Origin: Chloroflexota bacterium
GTDB taxonomy: Bacteria; Chloroflexota; UBA11872; VXOZ01
Reading direction: 5' to 3'
Length of the DNA: 44,459 nt
Assembly: GCA_028874195.1 (NCBI GenBank)
Contig: JAPPLM010000081.1
Location: 1-44,459, forward strand
In this document: positions 24,607-32,804 of the stretch, piece by piece
Layout: each line of letters begins with the position of its first letter
Numbering within the stretch: the first letter of the stretch is position 1
Notes under the pieces: generated by a model
Databases searched by the model: none
Seen by the model: the letters and a program-made list of their open reading frames with translations, nothing else
What the model was told of the DNA's origin: nothing
Position numbers and translations under genes: made by a program

Positions 24607-26676
24607 ATGGACTACATCACAAGAAGAGCGCTTGAGTTACTTCGCCTAGGCACTGGCATTTCCGATGCGACCTTTCGCGAGGGGCAGGAAGAGGCCATCC
24701 GTTATGTTGTGGAAGGCAGAGGCAGGTTGCTCGTCGTCCAGAAAACCGGATGGGGCAAGAGCAACGTCTACTTCATAGCCACCAAGCTGCTACGGGAAGC
24801 CGGCGCTGGTCCAGCCTTGCTCATTTCGCCATTGCTTTCGCTCATGCGCAACCAGATTGAAGCTGCGGAACGAATGGGTGTGCGGGCGCTAACAATCAAT
24901 GCAGGCAATAAAGATGAGTGGACTTGTGTGGAAGGTCGGCTAGAGAACGATGAAGTGGACATTCTTCTCATATCTCCCGAGCGGCTTGCCAACGACGACT
25001 TTCGGGAACGAGTCCTTGCTGGCATAGCAGCGCGCATTGCAATGCTCGTTATTGATGAAGCTCATTGCATCTCCGACTGGGGTCACGATTTCCGTCCTGA
25101 CTACCGTCGGATCGAGAGGGTGGCGCGGACACTGCCAGCAAACATCCGTCTGCTTGCAACGACCGCGACGGCAAACGATCGCGTAATGGATGATCTAAAG
25201 GCGGTGCTCGGCCCCAATCTTCATGTTCTGCGTGGAGAGCTTAATCGGCCGTCTCTCTTGTTGCAAACTATCTTGCTCCCTAGTCTAGGGGATCGGTTAG
25301 CCTGGCTTTCAGACCAACTTGCATCAATTTGTGGGTCAGGCATCATCTATGCCTTGACGATTCGCGATGCTGAGCAGGTAGCCCGTTGGCTTAGATCAGA
25401 AGGACTGAACGCCCAGTGTTACACAAGCAGATCAAGGAACCGGAAAGGGTTAGAGCAAGCGCTCTTAAGAAACCGGGTAAAGGCACTAGTCGCTACAACT
25501 GCCCTGGGCATGGGCTTCGATAAGCCCGATCTGGCATTTGTCATTCATTACCAAACACCGGGATCAGTGGTGCACTACTATCAGCAAGTCGGACGAGCAG
25601 GCCGTGCGTTGAAATCCGCCTACGGCGTGCTACTCAGCGGGACCGAAGACACGGAAATCACGAGCTACTTCATCAATAGCGCCTTTCCAACAAGAGATGA
25701 GGTTGGTGAAGTGATTGCTGCCCTGGAGAACGAACCAAATGGGCTTTCCATTTCTCAACTCTGTGGCGCAATAAACGTCAGCAAGAAGCGCATCGAACAG
25801 ACCACAAAACTTCTGTCGCTCGAGTCACCAGCTCCCATTGCAAGGCAGGGATACAAATGGCAGTTGACTGCGGCGCAACTAAGCGACGAATTCTGGGAGC
25901 GCGTGGAACGACTCACTGCTTTGCGCCGAGGAGAACAGCGCCAGATGCAAGAGTTCGTGGCCCTAAAATCAGGCCATATGAACTTCCTAATTCAAGCACT
26001 GGACGGTAATCCGGAAACCACAGAACTGCCTGATATACCACCGCTGCCCACAAAGCCGCAACAGGAGACGGTGCGGAGGGTAGCTGAATTCCTGCGTCGT
26101 ACTCGTCTGCCAATCAAGCCACATAAAAAGTGGCCGGATGGTGGCCTACCACGGTACGGCTTGCGCGGATTCGTTCGGATTGAGCATTGGGCAGAAACGG
26201 GGCGGGCGCTTTACCAATGGGGAGATGCCCACTTGAGCCGCCTCATTCGCATCGGAAAATACGAACATAATTACTTTGCAGACGATCTAGTTTCAGAATC
26301 TTTCCAATTGCTTCTTGAGTGGAATCCACAGCCGACACCTACTTGGGTAACCTGCATTCCATCACGGCGTCATCCCACACTGGTCAGGGATTTTGCCTCG
26401 CGGCTGGCAACTGAATTGGGACTGCCATTTCGGGATGCTCTCGTAAAGATAGACAACCGACCACAACAAAAAGGCATGGCCAACAGCATTCAACAGGCAC
26501 GCAACGTTGATGGCTCACTCGACGCAGTGTCAGATCTCATTATTCCTGGACCCGTTCTGCTTGTGGATGACATGGTAGACTCGCGGTGGACTCTTACGAT
26601 CGCAACGTGGCTACTACGTACCCATGGTTGCGGGAAAGTATTCCCCTTTGCGCTTGCTACCACTGCAACGGATTGA
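24607..26676 (+). CDS. RecQ-like helicase fused to a C-terminal phosphoribosyltransferase domain
   Basis: A 689-aa protein. Helicase part: motif 0 'FREGQEEAI' (F23, Q27), Walker A 'KTGWGKS' ending K51-S52, DEAH at 150-153 with the RecQ aromatic loop 'CISDWGHDFRPDY', and motif VI QQVGRAGR at 326-333. A winged-helix-like segment is near 365-420. Where RecQ proteins carry four zinc cysteines, this one has 'SGHMNFLIQALDG' and none. Residues from about 575 form a ComF-like phosphoribosyltransferase with PRPP loop 'VLLVDDMVDSRWTL' (650-663). The stop is three bases before the DprA-like gene. Not ordinary recQ; a DNA-processing or defence role is inferred. Confidence 0.9.
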   Translation: MDYITRRALELLRLGTGISDATFREGQEEAIRYVVEGRGRLLVVQKTGWGKSNVYFIATKLLREAGAGPALLISPLLSLMRNQIEAAERMGVRALTINAGNKDEWTCVEGRLENDEVDILLISPERLANDDFRERVLAGIAARIAMLVIDEAHCISDWGHDFRPDYRRIERVARTLPANIRLLATTATANDRVMDDLKAVLGPNLHVLRGELNRPSLLLQTILLPSLGDRLAWLSDQLASICGSGIIYALTIRDAEQVARWLRSEGLNAQCYTSRSRNRKGLEQALLRNRVKALVATTALGMGFDKPDLAFVIHYQTPGSVVHYYQQVGRAGRALKSAYGVLLSGTEDTEITSYFINSAFPTRDEVGEVIAALENEPNGLSISQLCGAINVSKKRIEQTTKLLSLESPAPIARQGYKWQLTAAQLSDEFWERVERLTALRRGEQRQMQEFVALKSGHMNFLIQALDGNPETTELPDIPPLPTKPQQETVRRVAEFLRRTRLPIKPHKKWPDGGLPRYGLRGFVRIEHWAETGRALYQWGDAHLSRLIRIGKYEHNYFADDLVSESFQLLLEWNPQPTPTWVTCIPSRRHPTLVRDFASRLATELGLPFRDALVKIDNRPQQKGMANSIQQARNVDGSLDAVSDLIIPGPVLLVDDMVDSRWTLTIATWLLRTHGCGKVFPFALATTATD

Positions 26677-26679
26677 TCT

Positions 26680-27960
26680 ATGGTGTTAGATGCAGAGTTG
26701 TCAGCCAACACAAAAGCTATACTCCTGCTGACCGCTCCATTGGTCGTCGGCAAGAGTGAGAACTCAGTACGGCCATTGTCGCCAGCAGAATACTATCAAT
26801 TGGTGTATTGGCTCAGGCAGCACGGCCGCGAGCCGGCCGATTTGCTCGAGCGCCAGACAGGCGATGCGTTGGACAAGTCTGAGCTCCGACTTGACCACGA
26901 ACGAATAGGTCAACTGATCCAACGAGGCTTTTTGCTCAGCCAAGCGCTGGAACACTGGCAAGCCCGGGCAATATGGGTGGTTAGCCGAGCAGACCCAAGG
27001 TATCCAAATCGATTCAAGCGACGGCTCGGCAAGAATGCGCCGCCTGTCCTGTACGGCTGTGGAGATGCCGAATTGCTAGACAGCGGTGGGCTGGCCGTGG
27101 TGGGATCCCGTGAGGTCCCTAAAGCATTACTAGGATACTCCGAGGGAATTGGTCAGTTGGCGGCAGCAGCCAAATGTATCATTGTGTCCGGCGAGGCGCG
27201 GGGCGTTGATCAGGCAGCAATGCGTAGGGCATTGGCGGAGGGCGGAAGAGCTATTGGCGTTCTGGCAGGTGGCTTGGAAAACGCTGCAATGGCCCGCAAG
27301 TATCGTGACGCGCTGCTAGATAGGCGGCTTCTTCTAGTTTCTCCATATGATCCACGGGCGCGCTTTAATGTGGGAAACGCCATGCAGCGCAATAAGCTGG
27401 TGTACGCATTGTCCGATGCCGGACTGATTGTGGAATCCGATTACAACAAAGGCGGCACGTGGACTGGAGCCATCGAACAATTGAATCGTCTGCGCTTCGT
27501 ACCAGTTTTTGCTCGCTCCGATGGACAAGCCAGTCAGGGCATCGAGGCTTTGCTACGAAAGGGAGCTCACCCTTGGCCAAATCCCCAAACTCCCTCAGAT
27601 TTTCAGCAGGTTCTAGACGGCAAATTCCTGGCTTGGCAGACTGAGTCTCCAAGGCAAGCAGCGTTGCTGCCAGAAGAAGAGGATGCTGTCCCACCCAGCG
27701 CTGTAGACGAAGCAAGGGAAGTCACGATTCGAGAAGCACAGGCCAAAGACGCCTATGCTCCAGCAGAGACCCCTTCCGATCAACTCTTTTCCAAGGTAGA
27801 GCAGCTACTAGCCTCGATAAATACTCCCACGTCAGAATCTGAGGTAGCAGCATACCTTCACGTTACTAAAACCCAAGCAAGGGACTGGCTAAAGCGACTA
27901 GTCCGCGATGGGAAATACAAGCGGCTAGAGAAGCCCGTTCGTTACGACAGGATCCTTTAG
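26680..27960 (+). CDS. DprA-like SLOG-domain protein with C-terminal winged helix
   Basis: A 426-aa protein. An unrecognised N-terminal region (1-95) precedes a DprA Rossmann fold: 'LAVVGSRE' (138-145), '[12 protein letters not shown]' (169-180), 'VLAGGLE' (194-200), R237-N238 and 'GGTWTGA' (258-264). A variable linker (about 310-365) leads to a winged helix (368-425), also found in DprA. True DprA loads RecA on single-stranded DNA during transformation. The pairing with a RecQ-PRTase, three bases upstream, and the long N terminus suggest a specialised partner. SLOG folds can also bind nucleotide-derived signals. Confidence 0.87.
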   Translation: MVLDAELSANTKAILLLTAPLVVGKSENSVRPLSPAEYYQLVYWLRQHGREPADLLERQTGDALDKSELRLDHERIGQLIQRGFLLSQALEHWQARAIWVVSRADPRYPNRFKRRLGKNAPPVLYGCGDAELLDSGGLAVVGSREVPKALLGYSEGIGQLAAAAKCIIVSGEARGVDQAAMRRALAEGGRAIGVLAGGLENAAMARKYRDALLDRRLLLVSPYDPRARFNVGNAMQRNKLVYALSDAGLIVESDYNKGGTWTGAIEQLNRLRFVPVFARSDGQASQGIEALLRKGAHPWPNPQTPSDFQQVLDGKFLAWQTESPRQAALLPEEEDAVPPSAVDEAREVTIREAQAKDAYAPAETPSDQLFSKVEQLLASINTPTSESEVAAYLHVTKTQARDWLKRLVRDGKYKRLEKPVRYDRIL

Positions 27961-28101
27961 GAACATCCTTGGTGAAGTTGATCTGCTCAGCCAATTGAGC
28001 CCCCAACTCACAACACCTAGTTTCTTGTCAAATCCTGTCAGTTTCAGGCATCGTATAGAGTGAGCTAAATGACTAGCATCCCATATCTAAGGAGTAACGG
28101 T

Positions 28102-29322
28102 ATGTCACTGACTGCAGAAGAACAAGCATTGTTGAATGGTGAGAAGCGCAACCTGCCTTTTCTGCCCGCTCTCGGCGGGTGGTACAACGAGGAAGAGGTG
28201 GAGGCGCTGACGCAAGCGCTTCGCGAGAGCATGGACTGGAAAGCGGGCTTCACCGGCAACGACATCTCCGAATTCGAGCGAGAATTCGCAGAATACTGCG
28301 ATGTGAAGCATGCCTTTGCCGTGAATTCGTGCGGCACCGGCCTCGACGGCGCGATGCAGGCCCTCAACCTCGGCCCGGAAGACGAAGTTATAGTGCCGGC
28401 CATTACGTACATAGCGACGGCACAAGCAGTCGTCGGCGTCGGCGCCAAGGTCGTGCTGGCAGAGTGCCATGCCGACACGTTTAATATCGACCCCAATGAC
28501 GTGGAACGCCGCATGACGGCAAATACCCGCGCGATCTTGCCCGTGCACAATAACGGCCTCTCCGCCGATATGGATGCCTTGGCCGACATCGCCGAACGGC
28601 ATCCCCACGCTATCCACGGGCCGCCTCCCGTCATTGCCGACGCCGCCCGCGCCGCCGGCGGCGGCTACAAGGGCACGAAGGTCGGCAAGAAAGGCGCCAT
28701 GACCATCTTCAGCTTCCAGACCACCAAGAACATGACGACGCTCGGCGAAGGCGGCATGGTGACGACGGATGATGACGACTACGCCGCCTACATCAACAGC
28801 AGCCGCTCCTTTGGCTGGGGTCTGCAGGGCTGGGGCACCAACTACCGCCTGACCAAGCTGCAGGCCGTCGCCGGTAGAATCCAACTCGCACGCCTCGACC
28901 AAATGAACGACCTGCGCCGCGACCGCGCGCTGCTGCTCTCCGATTGCTTGGCCGATGTGCCCGGCGTCATCGTGCCGCAGACGCCCGAGGGCTACGATCA
29001 CGTGTGGTACGGCTACACGGTGCTGCTGGCGCCCGAGTGGGCCGGTGAGCCGCGCGATAAGGTCAACGAGCACATGAAGTCGGAATACGGCGTTGGCAGC
29101 GGTGTCATGAATTCCGCCCTTCCCGACTACGATTCCGTATTGAACAAGATGGGGCACACGCCGGAGGACGTGCCGGTTTCCACCGACATTGGTCGCCGCC
29201 TCTTCTGCCCGTCGCTCCATCCGTTGATGAGCGACGACGACGTACGCTATGTCGCGGCTTCCATCAAGGCAAGCATGGCAACAGTGGCGGGCAAAGTTGG
29301 CGCTGCTGCCGCTGCTCGCTGA
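28102..29322 (+). CDS. DegT/DnrJ/EryC1/StrS-family aminotransferase
   Basis: A 406-aa PLP enzyme of the sugar-aminotransferase fold. The ligand-binding start 'NSCGTGLDGAMQALNLG', 'PAITYIATAQAV', 'IADAARAAGGG' (the PLP aspartate) and 'FSFQTTKNMTTLGEGG' (Schiff-base lysine, about K209) are all present. The frame is open eleven codons further, but the ATG at 28102 has AAGGAG seven bases upstream. Members aminate keto-sugars or make aminohydroxybenzoate-type products. No nucleotide-sugar genes adjoin, so the substrate is open. Confidence 0.92.
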   Translation: MSLTAEEQALLNGEKRNLPFLPALGGWYNEEEVEALTQALRESMDWKAGFTGNDISEFEREFAEYCDVKHAFAVNSCGTGLDGAMQALNLGPEDEVIVPAITYIATAQAVVGVGAKVVLAECHADTFNIDPNDVERRMTANTRAILPVHNNGLSADMDALADIAERHPHAIHGPPPVIADAARAAGGGYKGTKVGKKGAMTIFSFQTTKNMTTLGEGGMVTTDDDDYAAYINSSRSFGWGLQGWGTNYRLTKLQAVAGRIQLARLDQMNDLRRDRALLLSDCLADVPGVIVPQTPEGYDHVWYGYTVLLAPEWAGEPRDKVNEHMKSEYGVGSGVMNSALPDYDSVLNKMGHTPEDVPVSTDIGRRLFCPSLHPLMSDDDVRYVAASIKASMATVAGKVGAAAAAR

Positions 29323-29628
29323 GATCCCACTCCCTTAAGTAGCGGATCCTGCAGCAAACAGACCTAAGCTTCGTGGCTGGGTGTGGTGTGCTGACAGTTG
29401 TGCACCTCACCCAGTCGTTTCCTTACCGCTGCAACTCACGGTGGCGTGTGTCACAGGGCTTTCAAGCGCTTGTTCCCGCAGTTGCGTCCCCATACCATAT
29501 CCTCTACATTTGGGAACTAGAGAGCGTTTTCTCTACCATCTACCAAGAGAGTGACGTAGAACCTGTGAGAGAAACACGTTTTCCCAATCCAATGCAAAAG
29601 ATGATTAGTAGGACGACTTGATCCTTTG

Positions 29629-30387
29629 ATGCTCGTATTCAATGTCTGGCGCCGGGCGCTGGGCATGCACTACTTTGAGTTCTTTACTGTCATTAGAGGC
29701 AACATCCTCTGGGCGCTGCTCTGCCTGCCCTACCTGCTCTACAGCTACGTGGCCCTCTTGCCGTTGCTTACTGATTCCGCTGAGACCGCCCAGGACGCGC
29801 CGCCTATTTTCCTGGGCATCTCGTACATGATCGCGTCGCTGGTACCTCTCACACTTGCCGGGCCGGCCACGGCGGCCTTATACGACTTCGCCGCCAAGAA
29901 CCTCGCGGGCGAGGCCGTAAGCATGCAGGTCTACGTACAGAGCTTCCGCACGCACTTCATCAGGGGCTATCTGGTGGCGGCGCTCGACCTCTTGATTCTT
30001 GCCGCGCTCGTGCTCAACACCTGGTTCTACCTAACGGCAGATATACCCCAACTCATGCGCATTCTCAGCATCCTCTTCTTCTGGGGCATCGTGTTCTGGG
30101 TTGCTATTCAGCCGTACTTGTTCTCGGTCATGATTCGGCTTGACACGTCTGTGCTGCAGACCTTTCGCAACGCAGTCCTGCTGGCCTTGGACAACCTCGG
30201 TGTCACCATCAGCCTGATCGGCGTACAAATCGTCATGCTGTTCTTCTTCATTCCCCTCATTGCCATAGCCTATCCGGTCTTGGGCGGATCTATCTTTGCC
30301 CATACGCACGTAGGCGTCCTAAACGAACTCCTGGACCAATATGACGCGAAGCGCAGCGCCGATGAGGCCGCGCAGAGCGACTCGTAA
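29629..30387 (+). CDS. YesL-like (DUF624) integral membrane protein
   Basis: A 252-aa protein with about five to six hydrophobic helices, for example 'ALLCLPYLLYSYVALLPLL' and 'IGVQIVMLFFFIPLIAI'. The pattern 'GNILWALLCLP' near the N terminus fits the YesL/DUF624 family, often encoded beside sugar ABC-transporter genes. The ATPase gene starts ten bases after its stop. I use the ATG at 29629; a TTG one codon earlier is possible. The 306 bases upstream hold no gene I can support. Its role in transport is inferred from context only. Confidence 0.75.
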   Translation: MLVFNVWRRALGMHYFEFFTVIRGNILWALLCLPYLLYSYVALLPLLTDSAETAQDAPPIFLGISYMIASLVPLTLAGPATAALYDFAAKNLAGEAVSMQVYVQSFRTHFIRGYLVAALDLLILAALVLNTWFYLTADIPQLMRILSILFFWGIVFWVAIQPYLFSVMIRLDTSVLQTFRNAVLLALDNLGVTISLIGVQIVMLFFFIPLIAIAYPVLGGSIFAHTHVGVLNELLDQYDAKRSADEAAQSDS

Positions 30388-30397
30388 AGAGACTGCA

Positions 30398-31561
30398 ATG
30401 GCAAGCCTCACCCTAGAGGGCGCAACCAAGACATACAAGAAACCCAGCCCGCTCTCCTGGAAGAACCTGATCGGGAGGTTCAGGGGTGGGGAAGCTGCCG
30501 ATGACGTAGTTGCCGACACTGAAGACGATCTAATCCACGCGCTCAATGGGATTGATCTCCAGATCGATGACGGTGAATCGCTGAGCGTGCTCGGCCCGTC
30601 GGGGTGCGGCAAAACGTCCCTACTGCGCGTTCTCGCCGGTCTCGACCATCTGGATAGCGGCAAAGTGCTCTTCGACGGGGAAGACGTGACCACTGTCGGC
30701 CCGCAGGACCGCAACGTTGCCATGGTGTTCCAGGACTACGCCCTCTATCCCCACTGGCAGTCGGAGGACAACCTGGGCTTCTTCTTCCAGATGCACCAGC
30801 GTAAGCATGAGATTCCGGAGCGGGTGCGCATTACGGCGCGGGTCATGGGACTTGGGTTCGAGACGCTGCTCAGCCAAAAGCCCCCCAAGCTCTCCGGCGG
30901 CCAGCAGCAGCGCGTCGCCATCGCGCGCGCCATCATTCGCGATCCACGGACATTCCTCTTCGACGAACCGCTGTCAAATCTTGACGCGAAAGTGCGCGCG
31001 CGCACCCGCGTGGAGATAAAGAGACTCATCCAGCGGTTCGGCATTACGTCGGTCTACGTCACCCACGATCAGTCCGAGGCATTTACCATGGGCGACCGCA
31101 TCGCCGTAATGCATGACGGACGCATCTTACAGGTAGACACCCGCAAGCGAATTGTCGAGCGCCCGCTCAATCTCTTTGTAGCCGACTTCATCACCGTGCC
31201 GGCGATGAATCTAATGCCCGGTGTCGTGCATAGAGAGTACGTCGACATTCACGACCGCAAGGTCGAACCGCCGCCTGTCGTGCTCCAGCAATACCAGGCC
31301 GAGCGGGTCACTATCGGCGTCCGCCCAACGGACGTCGTGCTGCGCTCGGAGAACGAGGAAGATACGATCCCGGCCAAGATCGAGATCGTGGAGCCGCTCA
31401 TGAGCGAGCGGTCGGTGCTGCTGACGGTGCGCGTGGGGCGCTACTCCTACCGCATTCAGCGCCCACAGACCGAGCACCACGAGCCCGAAACGCTCATCTT
31501 CATGGAACTGCCCGCCCACTGCCAACACGTCTTCGATAGCAAAGGCCGGCGCGTGAACTAG
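30398..31561 (+). CDS. MalK/UgpC-type ABC-transporter ATPase
   Basis: A 387-aa ATPase of carbohydrate importers. Walker A GPSGCGKT is at 66-73, Q-loop Q112, signature LSGGQ at 165-169, Walker B 'FLFDE' at 186-190 and H-loop H223. A C-terminal TOBE/OB-type regulatory region starts near 255 ('NLMPGVVHREY', 'TIGVRPTDVVL'). An insertion of about 30 residues ('KPSPLSWKNLIGRFRG' to about residue 45) lies between the first strand and the usual 'ALNGIDL' segment, which is unusual. ATG at 30398. It is coupled to the YesL-like gene, but no permease gene is near; such ATPases can serve several importers. Confidence 0.92.
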   Translation: MASLTLEGATKTYKKPSPLSWKNLIGRFRGGEAADDVVADTEDDLIHALNGIDLQIDDGESLSVLGPSGCGKTSLLRVLAGLDHLDSGKVLFDGEDVTTVGPQDRNVAMVFQDYALYPHWQSEDNLGFFFQMHQRKHEIPERVRITARVMGLGFETLLSQKPPKLSGGQQQRVAIARAIIRDPRTFLFDEPLSNLDAKVRARTRVEIKRLIQRFGITSVYVTHDQSEAFTMGDRIAVMHDGRILQVDTRKRIVERPLNLFVADFITVPAMNLMPGVVHREYVDIHDRKVEPPPVVLQQYQAERVTIGVRPTDVVLRSENEEDTIPAKIEIVEPLMSERSVLLTVRVGRYSYRIQRPQTEHHEPETLIFMELPAHCQHVFDSKGRRVN

Positions 31562-31667
31562 CGACCGCAGCGTGGATGTTTGGTTTTGGGGATCTCTGGG
31601 TCAAGGCATTCCGCTACAGCTTGGGGCCCAGCCAATTGCACCCGACCCAGTGTGCCTTGGTGGGATC

Positions 31668-32660
31668 TCAGTCTTCCGGATACTCCAAAAGCACGCCCAG
31701 GAATTCATCCTTGCGGTCGCGCAGACCCTCGTATGCCTTTTGTCCCTCTGTGTAGGGCAGCACGTGCGAGATGAGCGGCTCCACGTTGATCCGGCCCGTA
31801 GCCAGCAGCGACCAGAGGAACGGCATATCCTGCTCGCGCGTGGCGGCATCGACCGTGCTCGCATGCGCACCGATGACGTGTACGCCGGTCCGGTGGATAT
31901 CGAAGTAGGGATCAAGCTCCAGCTTATCGCGCGGGCTGCCCAGCAGCACAACACGCCCGTGTCTTGCCGCAGCTTTGAGCGCGAGGTCGATTGTCGGACC
32001 ACTCCCCACGGCCTCCACCACATAGTTCGCGCCGCGCGGCCCAAATTCCGGCAGCCAGTCGGCAAGCGGCTTCTCGCTCAAGTCAAACACCACGTCCGCA
32101 CCGCACGCCAGTGCCTGCGCCAGCCGCGGCGCCGCCAGATCCGCAGCCGCCACCCGACCGGCTCCCGCCGAGGCGCAGAGCTGCGCGCAGAGATTACCCA
32201 CCAGACCCATGCCGATCACGAGCACGTTCTCGCCAAAATACACCGGCGCCTGCCGCGGCGCAGACATGGCGATCTGCAGCATTGCAATGAACGGGACGTG
32301 TGAATCAGGAACGCCCTCCGGCACCGGCAGCACGACATCATGACTGAGAAGCGCGTGGGTGGCGTGGCGGCTCCGGTGGAAGACACGCGTACCGGGCGCT
32401 AGATCGGACACGCCGTCGCCGGCCGCCACCACCTCGCCAACCACGGCGTATCCCGGCCGAAACGGATAACTGGCATAGCTAAAGTCAGCCTCTGCGAACC
32501 CCCGGTGCGTCTCCGTGAACATGGCAAGTTCCGTTCCCGCGCTAATCAACGACAGCCGGTTGCGAATCAAGACCTCACCTGTCCCTGGGTTGTCCGGGAT
32601 AGTCGTGGCTTCCACAAGACACTGATCTTTGCCGGGAAAGACAAGACTTTGGATTTTCAT
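31668..32660 (-). CDS. Zinc-type MDR alcohol/polyol dehydrogenase-like protein
   Basis: A 330-aa medium-chain dehydrogenase/reductase. The GroES-like N-terminal domain has 'GYAVVGEVVAAGDGVSDLAP', and the Rossmann part has 'VLVIGMGLVGNLCAQL' for NAD(P). The usual catalytic Cys/His zinc pattern near the N terminus (G-H-E) is replaced: 'AGTELAMFTE' and 'FRPGYAVVGE' lack the GHE core. This recalls the Zn-less or bacteriochlorophyllide-type MDR branch. The ATG at 32660 has AGGAGG eleven bases upstream. Substrate unknown. Confidence 0.87.
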   Translation of the reverse strand: MKIQSLVFPGKDQCLVEATTIPDNPGTGEVLIRNRLSLISAGTELAMFTETHRGFAEADFSYASYPFRPGYAVVGEVVAAGDGVSDLAPGTRVFHRSRHATHALLSHDVVLPVPEGVPDSHVPFIAMLQIAMSAPRQAPVYFGENVLVIGMGLVGNLCAQLCASAGAGRVAAADLAAPRLAQALACGADVVFDLSEKPLADWLPEFGPRGANYVVEAVGSGPTIDLALKAAARHGRVVLLGSPRDKLELDPYFDIHRTGVHVIGAHASTVDAATREQDMPFLWSLLATGRINVEPLISHVLPYTEGQKAYEGLRDRKDEFLGVLLEYPED

Positions 32661-32804
32661 GACGTGTCGGGCCTCCTGTAAGTGCAAACCGCGTAGGCGA
32701 AATCTGTCTGTGACTGTTCATTGTCAGCGAGCATTGCCTGCTGGACTTTCAATTTCGAAGGCGTTTCGACGCAGTTTCGCTCGCTCGCCGCCGTCGCACT
32801 AAGC

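Noticed and set aside
28105-29220. A 371-codon minus-strand frame opposite the aminotransferase gene
   Set aside because: It is a shadow of G+C-rich codon use. The plus strand encodes a recognisable PLP enzyme with a strong ribosome binding site.
29373-29621. An 82-codon plus-strand frame before the YesL-like gene
   Set aside because: It has no ribosome binding site, no recognisable motif and atypical composition.
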